64,000 nucleotides of DNA from Dyadobacter sp. CY356 (GCF_021440195.1 NZ_JAJTSZ010000006.1:62001-126000), one strand, 5' to 3'. Shown: positions 1 through 10,181, counted from the stretch's first letter. Notes: generated from the letters alone by a model not told the origin. Numbers and translations are program-made.

Positions 1-1740
1 CAGTTTGCCCAGAATTTCATCTGCCGATTTCAGTTTAAGTTTTTTTACCAAAGTCTCATTTACAACAAACTCTCGCAAAGTATCAGACGGCATAATATTA
101 CGGCCAGCAACCAGTTTCAAGCCAAAGGTTTTCAAATACTGATCGTCAGCACTTTTCATATTAATGCCAAATTGTTCGTCCTCAGCACGCGCATCGTATC
201 GCAGACCGGTTGTATTGTTGGAACTAGCGGCGGGCGCATTAAAACAGAATGTTCCGGATTTCACACCGGGAAGTTCAGTGATCCTGGATTTTAGCGTGCT
301 CATTTTCGCAAGATCATTGACAGGAAGCGGCATCATCACCATGGCATCCTTATTAAACCCAAGATCCGATTGTTTTGAAAAACGCATCTGGTTTGCAATG
401 ACGATGGTGCCGATGATCAGGATCTGTGAAATCGCAAATTGTGTCACAACCAGCCCTCTTCTCAACGTAAAGCCACCAGCACTTTTTTGGGATATTTTTC
501 CCTTCAATGCTAAAATTGGCTGGAAACCTGCCAGAATTAATCCGGGATAAGAGCCTGAAAAGAAGGTTACCGTCACAACTAAACCTAATAAAAACAAAAT
601 CAAGGTGATATCTGAAATCAGGGAAATAGTTAAATGCGCTTTGAATAGTTCATTTACATAAGGTAAGGCGATGTACGACAAAATCAGCCCGATCAGCAAC
701 GCGAAAAATGTGATCAAAGCCGTTTCTGAAATAAATTGCCAGAAAAGCTGTGATTTCAAACTGCCTAAAACTTTCCTGACACCGATTTCTTTCGAACGAC
801 TTAATGCCTGAGCCGTAGCCAGATTAACAAAATTTACACAAGCCGTTACGATCAGGAAAATGCCAATAAAAGTCAACGCCCAAAGGTTTTTCTTTTCCAT
901 ATACCCACCCAATTCTGCATTGAAATGGATATCAGAAAGCGGTTGAAGCTTGAATTGCCAGCCGGGCGCATCCTTTGCTGAGTAATATTTTTTAGAAATG
1001 AGTGGAAGTGACTTCTCAACAGTGGCCTGAGCAACGCCCTCTTTCAGTAAAACGAAACAGTTTGATCCTGAATAAACGCCCATCCAGCTATCGTCCTTTG
1101 CTATCCATGGATTTTCGTCTTTCAGATTTTCATAGGGAAGATAAATTTCCTGATTCCGGTCTGTATTGACAGGAATATCTTTTAAAATGCCGGTAATTTT
1201 ATAGTTCGTCTCATTATTGATCCGGATGAGCTGACCAATGGCATTTGTCTTTCCAAAATATTTCTCAGCAATTTTTTCGGTAACAATGGCGGTATTGGGC
1301 TCTAACAATGCTGTTTTTCTATCCCCTTCCAACAATGGAAAATTCATGATATCAAAAAACTCCGGCTCTGCATAAGCCACCCCGTTTTCTTCTTCAAATT
1401 TTTTGTTGTCTTTGGAGCCCGGAAGAGAAATCAGCTGGTCGCCATATGCTATAACCCTGGCCGTTTTTTCAGCAAAAGCGAAATCGTTACGAAATGCTTT
1501 TCCCAGCGGACTTGGTACACCACTTTCCAGACTGACCGTTTCATTATGAAACTCCGTCAACATCCGGTATACACGGTCAGAATTTGGATGGAAATTATCA
1601 AAACTCAAATGATACCTGACCAGCGTGAAAATCAGGATGGCACAGGTGATACCCAAAGCCAAACCCAACACATTGATAAAAGCGTAGGCTTTACTTCTTT
1701 GTAAATTTCTGAGCGCGATTTTAAAATAGTTTTTCAGCAT
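1..1740 (-). CDS. FtsX/MacB-type ABC transporter permease, 3' part beyond window edge
   Basis: The first 580 codons are visible; the gene runs off the left edge, so this is a window cut and not a truncation. The N-terminus MLKNYFKIALRNL is followed by a membrane segment (about residues 20-42) and a periplasmic MacB_PCD domain. After the next membrane helix comes the FtsX signature KEIGVRKVLGS, two more helices, the loop FQPILALKGK, a fifth helix and most of a second periplasmic domain. It is an inner-membrane permease needing a separate ATPase; the substrate is unknown. Its second periplasmic domain resembles that of the permease at 10214-12619 (both have SNN...R.D.R..DE and the ADD.Y.KTFGL..VAG.NI pattern), so these two are closest relatives. 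It is the first gene after a paired palindromic operator and probably heads its own unit. Family call is firm; function is inference. Confidence 0.93.
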   Translation of the reverse strand, partial: MLKNYFKIALRNLQRSKAYAFINVLGLALGITCAILIFTLVRYHLSFDNFHPNSDRVYRMLTEFHNETVSLESGVPSPLGKAFRNDFAFAEKTARVIAYGDQLISLPGSKDNKKFEEENGVAYAEPEFFDIMNFPLLEGDRKTALLEPNTAIVTEKIAEKYFGKTNAIGQLIRINNETNYKITGILKDIPVNTDRNQEIYLPYENLKDENPWIAKDDSWMGVYSGSNCFVLLKEGVAQATVEKSLPLISKKYYSAKDAPGWQFKLQPLSDIHFNAELGGYMEKKNLWALTFIGIFLIVTACVNFVNLATAQALSRSKEIGVRKVLGSLKSQLFWQFISETALITFFALLIGLILSYIALPYVNELFKAHLTISLISDITLILFLLGLVVTVTFFSGSYPGLILAGFQPILALKGKISQKSAGGFTLRRGLVVTQFAISQILIIGTIVIANQMRFSKQSDLGFNKDAMVMMPLPVNDLAKMSTLKSRITELPGVKSGTFCFNAPAASSNNTTGLRYDARAEDEQFGINMKSADDQYLKTFGLKLVAGRNIMPSDTLREFVVNETLVKKLKLKSADEILGKL

Positions 1741-1768
1741 AACTTTAGAGTGATTACAAAGCCAATAT

Positions 1769-1784
1769 CGAAAAAACTATTCCA
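1769..1784 (-). promoter_or_regulatory. Possible weak sigma-54 -24/-12 element
   Basis: On the minus strand this reads TGGAAT-N5-TTTCG against the consensus TGGCAC-N5-TTGCA. The -24 half keeps TGG; the -12 half is poor. It was chosen because it lies 44 bp from the palindromic operator, where the equivalent gap is 54 or 66 bp at the other units. Tentative. Confidence 0.25.
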
Positions 1785-1827
1785 TTTTAACTATTATCTG
1801 ATTATCAGATACTTAACCAAATTAAGG

Positions 1828-1862
1828 TGTTCAATATCGAACAATTTGTTCAGTGACGGACG
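1828..1862. promoter_or_regulatory. Paired palindromic operator, copy A
   Basis: Two inverted repeats lie in tandem: TGTTCAATATCGAACA (1828-1843) and TGTTCAGTGACGGACG (1847-1862), 19 bp apart start to start. The same arrangement occurs at 12759, 32016 and 40282, each upstream of a permease or adaptor unit. Here it lies 88-122 bp before the start codon of the permease ending at 1740. I infer an upstream activating sequence for the NtrC-type regulator at 40535. Confidence 0.7.
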
Positions 1863-1866
1863 ATTT

Positions 1867-2523
1867 TTATTTTTGTGTTATTTTCAAATCGGAAAAATCT
1901 CCATCTGAACCATATCCAACCCAAAATCCAATTTTCCCGTTATTATTATTCCCAAGCTTTTTAACAACCAGACTTGGCTGAGCACTGTTGTTCACAAAAA
2001 CTTTAACGTCCAGGCCATCAACAACTATTTTCGCATGTAACCATTCTTCCGGCTCAGGCGCCGGATTTATAGGTTTTTCATATTGATTCGGATGTTCCTT
2101 TCGTAAAACCGGCCAGTCAAATTTTGGCAGGGAAATATATTGGACTGAATGATTTTGCCTTTCTGTTTCAGTAGATCTGAAATTGAAGGGACGGAAATAA
2201 ATGGCATCATAAGTACTGTCATTGGAACCGTGAAAAGCAATCCCGACAAAACTTTGCTGCAAAACATTTTTTCCTTTTACATCAAATTCGATAATTCCAT
2301 CAGAAAAACGGATATCATCGATCCATGCAATCCCGGCCTCAGGTTTTCCATCGAGATGCAAAACATTTTTCTTAGAACCGGAAACAATTTCAGTTGCCGA
2401 ACGATTTACAACATTAATTTTATTGGCTTTTAACAAAGCAGATAAATCCGGTTTAATGATTTTTTGCGCCTGACAAACCAAACCTGCGAAAACGAAAACT
2501 ATTACAAAAATTGATTTAAACAT
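1867..2523 (-). CDS. Secreted concanavalin A-like/DUF1080-type lectin-fold protein
   Basis: A 218-residue protein with an N-terminal signal peptide ending near the AQK after residue 18. The rest looks like a single beta-sandwich of the LamG/GH16-like or DUF1080 (3-keto-disaccharide hydrolase) type: it has the strand pattern GIIEFDVKGKN, FVGIAFHGSND, a YDAIYFRPFNF stretch, WLHAKIVVDG and a final GKIGFWVGYGSDGDFSDLKI. Such domains bind or cleave glycans in the periplasm or outside the cell; no catalytic residue can be assigned here. It follows the permease at 2659-5085 by 135 bp, a gap holding a palindromic repeat, so it may or may not be cotranscribed with it. Family is fairly sure, activity is not. 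Confidence 0.75.
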   Translation of the reverse strand: MFKSIFVIVFVFAGLVCQAQKIIKPDLSALLKANKINVVNRSATEIVSGSKKNVLHLDGKPEAGIAWIDDIRFSDGIIEFDVKGKNVLQQSFVGIAFHGSNDSTYDAIYFRPFNFRSTETERQNHSVQYISLPKFDWPVLRKEHPNQYEKPINPAPEPEEWLHAKIVVDGLDVKVFVNNSAQPSLVVKKLGNNNNGKIGFWVGYGSDGDFSDLKITQK

Positions 2524-2554
2524 ATTTGGGATTTTTAGTCTGATTTACATGCAT

Positions 2555-2656
2555 TTTGTTTTTTACGCAAAGCCAAAAAAGAAAGGGGCAAAGTACGCAA
2601 AGATTTAAACTTTGCGAGCTTTGCTCCTTTTTCTTACCTTCTTAGCGTGAAACTCA
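2555..2656. repeat. Palindromic CGCAAAG intergenic repeat, copy 1
   Basis: The core 2585-2627 folds as GGGGCAAAG-TA-CGCAAAG, a 7-base loop, then CTTTGCG-AG-CTTTGCTCC. Outer parts GTTTTTTACGC and GCGTGAAAC are also roughly complementary. A second, similar element is at 13946-14038. It lies just after the permease stop codon on the minus strand, so it could also act as a transcription terminator or processing site. Confidence 0.6.
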
Positions 2657-2658
2657 TT

Positions 2659-5085
2659 TTATTCCGATTTGAGCGATTTGACAGGATTAATAAGCGCCGC
2701 CTTTATTCCCTGAAACATAATTGTAAGCACCGCAATGAAGAGCGACAAGCCAGCCGCAACCGCAAAAATCCACCAGGAAATATCGATCCGGTATGCAAAA
2801 TCACTCAGCCATTTTTGCATAAAATAATAGGTAAGCGGACTTGCAATCAATATGGCGATTACAATGAGTAATATGAAATCTTTTGATAAAAGTCCGACGA
2901 TACTGACCACCGAAGCTCCCAGTACTTTCCTGATGCCAATTTCTTTATTCCGGTTTTCAACTGTAAATGTTGCCAGTCCGAAAAGTCCAAGACAGGCAAT
3001 AAAAATGGCCCAGACAGAAGCCGTGGTGAATATCTGGCTGTACTGTTTTTCAGATACATATTGTTTGTTGAAATTTTCATCAACAAAGAAATAATCGAAC
3101 GGATTATCTGTAAAATAATTTTTATAAATCTTTTCAAGCCTGGCTATTTTTTCCTGCATATTATCCGCGGTAAGACTGATCGTAATATACTGGCTGCTAT
3201 TTTGCGGGTAAAAAATGATTGGATCAATCGCTTTTTGCAGGCCAGTATGATGGTAATCTTTCACGACACCAATGATTTCAAGATAACGCTCATCCCATTT
3301 AATTTTGGTTTTCAAGGCATCTTCCGCCGACTCAAATCCAAGCTGCTGAATGGCTCTTTCATTCATAATCACCTTTGAATTTTTATTCCATTCTATGTTG
3401 GTTTCCTCCGGCGTAAAATTTCTTCCTGCTTTCAGTTTCAGATCATAAACATTCAGATAACGGTCACCGATGATCGTGAAGGCATATGAGGCCAGTTCAT
3501 CACCGGCTTTGGAGCCCGGCTGGGTAAATCCGGAGGTGTTGAAATTATAAAAACTGCCCGGCACACTTCCCGAGAGCGCATAATCTTTTACAAAACTTTG
3601 CGAACTGATCTCATTCCAGAACGCAGCTTTACGAACTTTATACGTACTGTCTTTCCCAATTTCCGGTCCGCGGATCACCAGCAACTGGCTGGTTTTTACC
3701 CCCAGATTTTGATTCTGCATAAATTTCAGCTGACTGTAAATCACGATGGTGACCAGCATCAAAGCAATAGAAATACTGAATTGAGAAACGACAAGCGATT
3801 TCCTTAAAAAAGCACCTTGAGACGTTTTAGTCAGCTTCCCTTTAAGGATTTTCACTGGGTTGAAATTCGATAATGCATAAGCCGTGTAAACTCCTGACGC
3901 CAGCATTCCGATCAGAAAAACGCCCAAACCAATAATCCAAACGGGGGAATATCCCAGAACTTCAAGTGAAAGATTTTTTCCAATCAATTGATTGAAAAAG
4001 GGTTGAAGTATATAGACAAGCAGAATAGCAACGGAGAAACTCAAAAAATTCACCAAAGCGGACTCACCTAAAAATTGACCAATCAGATTCCACGGCGTGG
4101 CTCCTATTACCTTTCTCACACCCACTTCACTGGCGCGTTTAAGCGAATTTGCTGTGGATAAATTGATATAATTAAACCAGGCAATCAATAAAATCAAAAA
4201 CGCAATTGCGCCCAAGGTGTAGACATACTTGACATTTCCTGAGGTTTGATAGGTATCACTTAAATTTTCAGCCAAATGAATATTGGCGGCTGGCTGCAAA
4301 CGGAACTGGATGCCGTCTTTATCTGTCTGATTCTCTTCCCTGAATCTGGAAAGTTTTTGTTCCAGCGACTTATAATCTGCTCCTTTATCTAATAAGAGAA
4401 AAGTGTTGATATACTGATTGTCATCGTTATTCAAATTTGCCCAGTCATTTCCATTCAGATTTGCCGGATTTTCAAGCGTTTTTAATGAAAATACCATATC
4501 CAGATTAATATCCGAATTTTCAGGCGATTCGTAAACACCTTCAACCGAATAGGATAAAGTACCAAACTGATTGGAAAGTGTCAATACTTTTCCAATCGGA
4601 TCGGTTTTGCCAAAATATTTATCAGCAATTTTATTTGTAATAAATACGATTTTAGGTTGATTCAGCGATTTTTTGTTTCCTTTTAAAACCGGAAAACTGA
4701 AAAAGTCGAAGAAATTCCCATCAGCATATCCAATGTTATTTTCCCGGAAAGATTCTGCTTTGTTGCCTTCTGTTTTAACGATCCCTTTGGCGATGTCATC
4801 TGCAAAACGACAATAATCCTTAATCTCACTAAAATTCTGTTTCGCCTTTGTGGCCCAGGCAGGTTCCACTTCCGCCCAGGTGTTTCCCTTATTATCCAGA
4901 TTGATCAGGCGGTACATTTCCGGCAGATTCTTATGGAATTGATTTACACTTTTTTCAAAACTCACATATTCAAGGATCAAAAGAAAAGCGGCGATACCCA
5001 TGGCCAGCCCTGCAATATTAATCGTGCTGTAAACCTTATTCCGGATCAGATTCCGGAAAGCAATTTTTAAATAATTCCTGATCAT
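2659..5085 (-). CDS. FtsX/MacB-type ABC transporter permease (808 aa)
   Basis: Full-length double-module permease. A first helix (about residues 20-42) precedes a large periplasmic MacB_PCD domain. Then come three helices with the first FtsX signature SEVGVRKVIGA, the cytoplasmic loop FNPVKILKGK, a further helix, a second periplasmic domain, and three C-terminal helices with the second signature KEIGIRKVLGA. It ends NPVKSLKSE. No ATP-binding motif is present, so it must borrow an ATPase; the only one in the window is at 37982-38659. It follows the permease at 5123 by 37 bp and is the last permease of the unit beginning at 12619. Substrate unknown; candidates for this family include lipoproteins, peptides and antibiotics. 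Confidence 0.95.
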   Translation of the reverse strand: MIRNYLKIAFRNLIRNKVYSTINIAGLAMGIAAFLLILEYVSFEKSVNQFHKNLPEMYRLINLDNKGNTWAEVEPAWATKAKQNFSEIKDYCRFADDIAKGIVKTEGNKAESFRENNIGYADGNFFDFFSFPVLKGNKKSLNQPKIVFITNKIADKYFGKTDPIGKVLTLSNQFGTLSYSVEGVYESPENSDINLDMVFSLKTLENPANLNGNDWANLNNDDNQYINTFLLLDKGADYKSLEQKLSRFREENQTDKDGIQFRLQPAANIHLAENLSDTYQTSGNVKYVYTLGAIAFLILLIAWFNYINLSTANSLKRASEVGVRKVIGATPWNLIGQFLGESALVNFLSFSVAILLVYILQPFFNQLIGKNLSLEVLGYSPVWIIGLGVFLIGMLASGVYTAYALSNFNPVKILKGKLTKTSQGAFLRKSLVVSQFSISIALMLVTIVIYSQLKFMQNQNLGVKTSQLLVIRGPEIGKDSTYKVRKAAFWNEISSQSFVKDYALSGSVPGSFYNFNTSGFTQPGSKAGDELASYAFTIIGDRYLNVYDLKLKAGRNFTPEETNIEWNKNSKVIMNERAIQQLGFESAEDALKTKIKWDERYLEIIGVVKDYHHTGLQKAIDPIIFYPQNSSQYITISLTADNMQEKIARLEKIYKNYFTDNPFDYFFVDENFNKQYVSEKQYSQIFTTASVWAIFIACLGLFGLATFTVENRNKEIGIRKVLGASVVSIVGLLSKDFILLIVIAILIASPLTYYFMQKWLSDFAYRIDISWWIFAVAAGLSLFIAVLTIMFQGIKAALINPVKSLKSE

Positions 5086-5122
5086 GATTAGTATAGGTTA
5101 GAAAAGTGAAATCAGTTACGCA

Positions 5123-7579
5123 TTATTCAGATTTGAGTGATTTTACCGGATCAGTCATTGCAGCTTTAATGGCTTGCGAACTTACTGTAATTAAAGCAAT
5201 TACAATCGCCAACATACCCGCAGCAATAAACATCCACCACTCCATTTTGATACTGTAAGCAAAATCCTGAAGCCATTGTCCCATGACATACCAGGTAAGC
5301 GGTGTAGCGATCAGAATAGAAATGAGAACGAGTTTGATAAAATCGCCGGACAACAAAGCCACGATACTTGGAATGGATGCGCCCAGGACTTTTCTCACGC
5401 CAATTTCCTTTGTTCTTTGCTGGGCTGCAAAAGCTGCGAGTCCAAATAAACCCAGACAGGAAATTAAAATTGATATAACCGTAAACGTGTTGATAATACG
5501 TGAAGTACGGGCATCTGCTGAATAATTGCTTTGAAAATCTTCATTCAGGAAAGTGTAGGAAAACGGCTCCTCCGGTACCAGCGATTTCCATTTTGTTTCC
5601 AAAAATGGCAAAACTGCGCTCAAATCCTTTGTGTTAACGTGCGCAATCACGTAGTTGAAATTAGTATCATTATTCAGGAAAAACGCGTACGGTTCAATGA
5701 CTTTATGTAAATCTTCAAAATGAAAATCCTTCACGACACCCACGATTTCCAGTGAACCAATTTCGTTTTCATTCATATTGAAATTAAGTTTTTGCCCCAC
5801 GGCTTTGTCAAGCGGTATTCTGAATTTTCGTAAAGTGGCTTCGTTGACAACAATTTTATTATTGGTATCAGCCGGATAATCTGCGGAAAACATGCGTCCG
5901 GCAGCAAGTTTAAAATCCATCGTTTTCATAAAATCGCTGGCCACACCATTGGTTTTGATCAAACCATCTTCATTCACACTTTGTCCCGGAAGGAAAACAG
6001 ACATATCACTTGGATTGATGATTCCGGGATAATAGGATGTACCCGAAGCTGCCGAAACCTGATTGTTTTGCAGAATTTCGTTTTTCAGTGCAGTGTAAGC
6101 TTTTTTGGCTTCAGGGCTGCGCAGAGGAATTACGATTTGCTGATCCTTTGTAAACCCAAGCGGCTGTTCCTGCATAAATTTGATTTGCCCCTGGATCACC
6201 ATTGTAGCCACAACCAGCCCGATTGAAATTACAAACTGAAAAACAACCAAACCTCTTCTAAGCGTTGTTGCTGAAACCGAGTTAACAAATTTCCCTTTGA
6301 TCACATCCAGAGGATTGAAAACCGATAAGTAAAATGCAGGATAACTGCCCGCTAATAATCCTGTAATTATTGCCAGACCGATGAATGCAAGTGCAACTTC
6401 TGGTTTGAATAATTCCGAAATACTTAAATTTTTATCCGCCAATTGATTGAAAACGGGAAGAAAAACGATCACTGAGATAATCGCGACGATCAGAGCCAGG
6501 AAAGTTAGTACCATTGACTCGCCAAGAAACTGGCCTATCAGACCATTTTTCCCTGCTCCCATCACTTTGCGGATACCAACTTCCGCCGCACGTCTGGCTG
6601 AACGCGCCGTGGCCAGGTTCATGAAGTTGATGCAGGCAATTAATAAGGTGAACAGCGCAATGGATGCGAGTATATACAGGTATGTTGTGCTGGTAGTCGC
6701 TGTTACAATTCTGTCAATTTTGCTGAAAAGGTGGATATCTTTTACAGGTAAAAGGAAAAGTTTTTTATCAAAACCTGCGGCTCTTAAATCCTTACGCGCA
6801 TATTTTTCGATGAAAGAAGGAAGTTTGCTGCTGAATTTTTCTGCGCTTGTTCCGGGTTTCAACCTTAAATATGTATAGAACATATTGTTGTTCGTAAAAT
6901 CCAGATCCGGTTGTCTCAGATAATCTCCTACCCAACCCGAATGTATTGAAACAAAATAACGCGCATCAATATGCGATCTGGCACTTTCATCACGAAATAC
7001 GCCGGTCACCTTATAATCTTCATTATTTCCTGATCTTCCACCGATACGAATTGTTTGATTCAATGCTGATTCTTTGCCAAATAATTTATGCGCAACATCT
7101 TCTGAAAGTACCACCGAATGCGGATCGTTCATGGACGTTCTGGCATTACCTTCGACAAACTGATAGGTAAAGACATCGAAAAAAGTTGAATCAACGCTGA
7201 TTCCTTTGGTTTCATAAAATGATTTTTCAGGTTTTCCGGGCTGGTTAACTTTCAGCAAAGTTTTCGCTTCCAGAAAATTCCACCATAATCTTGTAACCTG
7301 TTCCACTTCCGGAAATTCCGCCTTTACAGCCTGCGCATAAGGTGCCGGAGCTCTGGGATTATCCATTTTATCACCATTGGACTGTACGTTTTCACTTCGT
7401 AATAAATATAAATCATTGACATGTTCCTGATGTTTATCAAACGACATCTCGCTCGTGATGTATAATAAGAGTAGCATACAGCAGGTCATCCCGACAGACA
7501 AACCAAATACATTTATGGAAGAAAAAAGCTTACTGGAAAGCAGGTTCCGCCAGGCGATTTTGAGATAATTTTTAAGCAT
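5123..7579 (-). CDS. FtsX/MacB-type ABC transporter permease (818 aa)
   Basis: The frame is open to 7681, but I start at the ATG at 7577-7579 because MLKNYLKIAWRNL aligns with the N-terminus of every paralogue; the extra 34 residues would run through a palindromic repeat and look non-coding. Layout is the usual helix, MacB_PCD, three helices, loop FNPLDVIKGK, helix, second MacB_PCD, three helices. FtsX signatures are AEVGIRKVMGA and KEIGVRKVLGA; the end is DPVKSLKSE. A 111-bp gap with a REP-like hairpin separates it from the permease upstream, and 37 bp from the one downstream. Part of the four-permease unit under operator B; substrate unknown. Confidence 0.94.
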   Translation of the reverse strand: MLKNYLKIAWRNLLSSKLFSSINVFGLSVGMTCCMLLLLYITSEMSFDKHQEHVNDLYLLRSENVQSNGDKMDNPRAPAPYAQAVKAEFPEVEQVTRLWWNFLEAKTLLKVNQPGKPEKSFYETKGISVDSTFFDVFTYQFVEGNARTSMNDPHSVVLSEDVAHKLFGKESALNQTIRIGGRSGNNEDYKVTGVFRDESARSHIDARYFVSIHSGWVGDYLRQPDLDFTNNNMFYTYLRLKPGTSAEKFSSKLPSFIEKYARKDLRAAGFDKKLFLLPVKDIHLFSKIDRIVTATTSTTYLYILASIALFTLLIACINFMNLATARSARRAAEVGIRKVMGAGKNGLIGQFLGESMVLTFLALIVAIISVIVFLPVFNQLADKNLSISELFKPEVALAFIGLAIITGLLAGSYPAFYLSVFNPLDVIKGKFVNSVSATTLRRGLVVFQFVISIGLVVATMVIQGQIKFMQEQPLGFTKDQQIVIPLRSPEAKKAYTALKNEILQNNQVSAASGTSYYPGIINPSDMSVFLPGQSVNEDGLIKTNGVASDFMKTMDFKLAAGRMFSADYPADTNNKIVVNEATLRKFRIPLDKAVGQKLNFNMNENEIGSLEIVGVVKDFHFEDLHKVIEPYAFFLNNDTNFNYVIAHVNTKDLSAVLPFLETKWKSLVPEEPFSYTFLNEDFQSNYSADARTSRIINTFTVISILISCLGLFGLAAFAAQQRTKEIGVRKVLGASIPSIVALLSGDFIKLVLISILIATPLTWYVMGQWLQDFAYSIKMEWWMFIAAGMLAIVIALITVSSQAIKAAMTDPVKSLKSE

Positions 7580-7643
7580 TTTATTGAAAGTTTTCTGGCT
7601 GGTTGATTTTGAGGTTATTTTTCTCTTGCTGATTTTTGTTAAT

Positions 7644-7674
7644 CCGTCCGACGGTAAAAAAAACCGTCGGACGG
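7644..7674. repeat. REP-like palindrome CCGTCCGACGGT
   Basis: A perfect 12-bp stem, CCGTCCGACGGT and ACCGTCGGACGG, around a seven-A loop, between two permease genes of one unit. The same palindrome recurs at 53213-53247, as a half at 10182-10195, and in relatives at 53277 and 46039. Position inside an operon suggests an effect on mRNA stability or on relative expression; no strong U-run follows on the minus strand. Confidence 0.75.
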
Positions 7675-7690
7675 GGTGCATGTATTGCTG

Positions 7691-10129
7691 TTACTGGCTT
7701 TTTAAAGTTTTTGCCGGATCTATCAAAGCTGCATTTATTGCCTGGTAACTTATGGTTAATACTGCTATGGCTGCGGCGAGAATTCCTGCGAAGGCATAGA
7801 TATCCCAGGTAATATCAATTTTATATTCATAGTCCTGCAACCATTTCTGCATCAGATACCAGGCAATCGGCGAGGCGATGATGGCGGAAATCAATACCAG
7901 GATCAGGAAATTTTTTGTGAGCAGTCCCAGTATACTCTGTACGGATGCGCCTAAGACTTTCCTGATTCCGATTTCTTTTCTGCGCTGTTCTACCATAAAA
8001 GCTGAAAGCGCAAACAAACCCAGTGAGGCTACAATAATTGCTAAAATTGCAAAGCTGCTAAAAATCTGCCCCATCCGGTTTACGTCATCATACATTTTGG
8101 AAAAGTTCTGATCCATGAACGTATAACGGATCGGCTGGTTTGGAGCCATTGAATTCCAAACTTTTGATATCGATTCAATCGCACCTTTCGTATCTGACGT
8201 ACCAATTTTAACTGAAACAATCGAAGGACTTGTACCTAAACTCATACAAAGCGGGTCGATACCATCTTTCATAGATTCGAAGTTAAAATCTTCAACAACG
8301 CCTATAATTTCGAGTTTATTTCCATTGTTCGTTTCATTGGTTATATACTGCCCGACAGGATTTTTCAAACCAAGCTCTTTGGCAAGTTTCTGGTTGATGA
8401 TAACCGCTTTTTCATCCGTCTTACGATCTTTTGAAAAATTCCTTCCCTGAACGATTTTCATTCCCAGGGTTTCAATATAGTCATAATCCGTTACCCAGAA
8501 CTGTCCGCTGGTTGAAGCCATTTCCTTTGTTTTTCCGTCCAGCCAAAAGGGATTTCCATTCCGTTTTGTTTCTTTGATCGGCAAATAATCACTTACCGTT
8601 GCATTTTTGACTTGCGGCAGTTTCTTAATTTCTTCTTTAAAAACAGCGACCTTGTCTCCCAAAGTATTTGTTCCATGTACGAGCAAAACCTGATTCCTGT
8701 TATAACCCACTTTTGCATTTAGTATAAAATTAACCTGACGGTAAATCACAAACGTTCCGATGATCAGGATAATGGAGGTTGTAAATTGAAAAACGACAAG
8801 CGTACTTCTCAGGTCCGCACCTTTTTTCCCTTTTACCAGTTGCCCTTTCAAAACATTGATTGGTTTGAAACCGGATAAATAGAACGCAGGATACAGACCA
8901 GCCAAAATCCCGATCAAAACTGAGCTGAGAATCAGAACCGGCAGCGGCCACCATTCGGAGAACGGGAAAACCAGTGATTTGGAAGAAAGCGAATTGAAAA
9001 AAGGAAGAAGAATATAGGCCAGCACAAAACCGAGTGAGATTGAAACAAAACTGATAAGCAGTGATTCTGTCAGAAACTGGTAAATTAAACCGCTCCTTTC
9101 CGATCCTACTGTTTTTCTTAAACCAACTTCTATGGCCCGATTGGCCGATTTTGCTGTGGATAGATTAACAAAATTGATACAGGCCAGCAAAAGAATAAAT
9201 CCGGCAATAGCGCCAAAAAGCCAGATAAACCGCATATCACCATGATTTAATCCATCCCGGATATCGCCGTTTCTTAGATAGATTTGAGAAACCGGCTGTA
9301 ATTGATACTTTTTATTTGCCTCAATTTCACCCGGATTGATCTTTTGTCCGCTGGCAATCAGCTGGGGCATGTAATATTTTTTGGTGATCGCCAAGAGTTT
9401 CGATTCGAACTTATGCTGATCCGTTCCTTCTTTCAACCTTAAATAAGTCTGATAATTGGTTGCCAGCCAGTTTGTTTGCTCACCGTCATAAAATACCACG
9501 CCAGCCATTGTCATCAAAAAATCAAAACCTACATGGAAATTTTTCGGGAAATCTTCTATAACACCTGTAACTTTTCTTGGTTTCGAAGCATCGTCATTAA
9601 TGATCATAATTTTCCCGATCGCAGTTTCGCCCGGGAAAAACTTATCTGCTTTTGACTTTGTGATGACGAGGCTGTTTGGTTCATCCAGGGCATGTTCCTG
9701 ATCCCCTTCCAGCATTTTCAAACCCCAGATATCGATCAGATCCTGATCCATATACACAAAACGTTCTTCATAAACATTTTGCAATTTATCGGACCTTCTG
9801 ATCTGGTTTGGTCCGGCTCCAAACAATTCACTGCTTAAAAATCTTCCGGCTTTTTCGACCTCCGGATAATCCTCCTTAATGACTTTGGCCACACCCGCCT
9901 GTTGCCATGTATAAGGAATTATTTCTCCCTGATATTTTTCGACAGCAACAATTCTGTATGTGCGGTTTTGAAACGGAATATCCTCATCATAACGAAGCTC
10001 GTCTTTTATGAATAGGGCTATCAGCAGGCAAGCCGCAATACCGATGGCAAAACCACCAATTTTGACAAAGGAATACATCTTCTGATTGACAAGATGGCGC
10101 CAGGCGAGTTTGAGATAATTTTGAAACAT
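7691..10129 (-). CDS. FtsX/MacB-type ABC transporter permease (812 aa), divergent signatures
   Basis: Same double-module layout as its neighbours: helix near residues 20-40, MacB_PCD, helices with the first FtsX signature IEVGLRKTVGS, loop FKPINVLKGQ, second MacB_PCD, and C-terminal helices with KEIGIRKVLGA. It is one of the more divergent members: the first signature has TVGS where most have KVxGA, and the C-terminus is DPAKTLKSQ rather than NPVKSLKSE. It follows the permease at 10214 by 84 bp and precedes the next by 111 bp, both gaps carrying REP-type sequence. Inner-membrane permease needing an external ATPase; substrate unknown. Confidence 0.94.
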   Translation of the reverse strand: MFQNYLKLAWRHLVNQKMYSFVKIGGFAIGIAACLLIALFIKDELRYDEDIPFQNRTYRIVAVEKYQGEIIPYTWQQAGVAKVIKEDYPEVEKAGRFLSSELFGAGPNQIRRSDKLQNVYEERFVYMDQDLIDIWGLKMLEGDQEHALDEPNSLVITKSKADKFFPGETAIGKIMIINDDASKPRKVTGVIEDFPKNFHVGFDFLMTMAGVVFYDGEQTNWLATNYQTYLRLKEGTDQHKFESKLLAITKKYYMPQLIASGQKINPGEIEANKKYQLQPVSQIYLRNGDIRDGLNHGDMRFIWLFGAIAGFILLLACINFVNLSTAKSANRAIEVGLRKTVGSERSGLIYQFLTESLLISFVSISLGFVLAYILLPFFNSLSSKSLVFPFSEWWPLPVLILSSVLIGILAGLYPAFYLSGFKPINVLKGQLVKGKKGADLRSTLVVFQFTTSIILIIGTFVIYRQVNFILNAKVGYNRNQVLLVHGTNTLGDKVAVFKEEIKKLPQVKNATVSDYLPIKETKRNGNPFWLDGKTKEMASTSGQFWVTDYDYIETLGMKIVQGRNFSKDRKTDEKAVIINQKLAKELGLKNPVGQYITNETNNGNKLEIIGVVEDFNFESMKDGIDPLCMSLGTSPSIVSVKIGTSDTKGAIESISKVWNSMAPNQPIRYTFMDQNFSKMYDDVNRMGQIFSSFAILAIIVASLGLFALSAFMVEQRRKEIGIRKVLGASVQSILGLLTKNFLILVLISAIIASPIAWYLMQKWLQDYEYKIDITWDIYAFAGILAAAIAVLTISYQAINAALIDPAKTLKSQ

Positions 10130-10181
10130 AGTCTTTAAATTTTCAGGCTGATAGATTTATACAGTTTTCCAAATTTTGTTT

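Noticed and set aside
7580..7681. N-terminal extension of the permease at 5123
   Set aside because: The extra 34 codons run through the REP-like palindrome, and all paralogues start at the M-L-K-N-Y equivalent.
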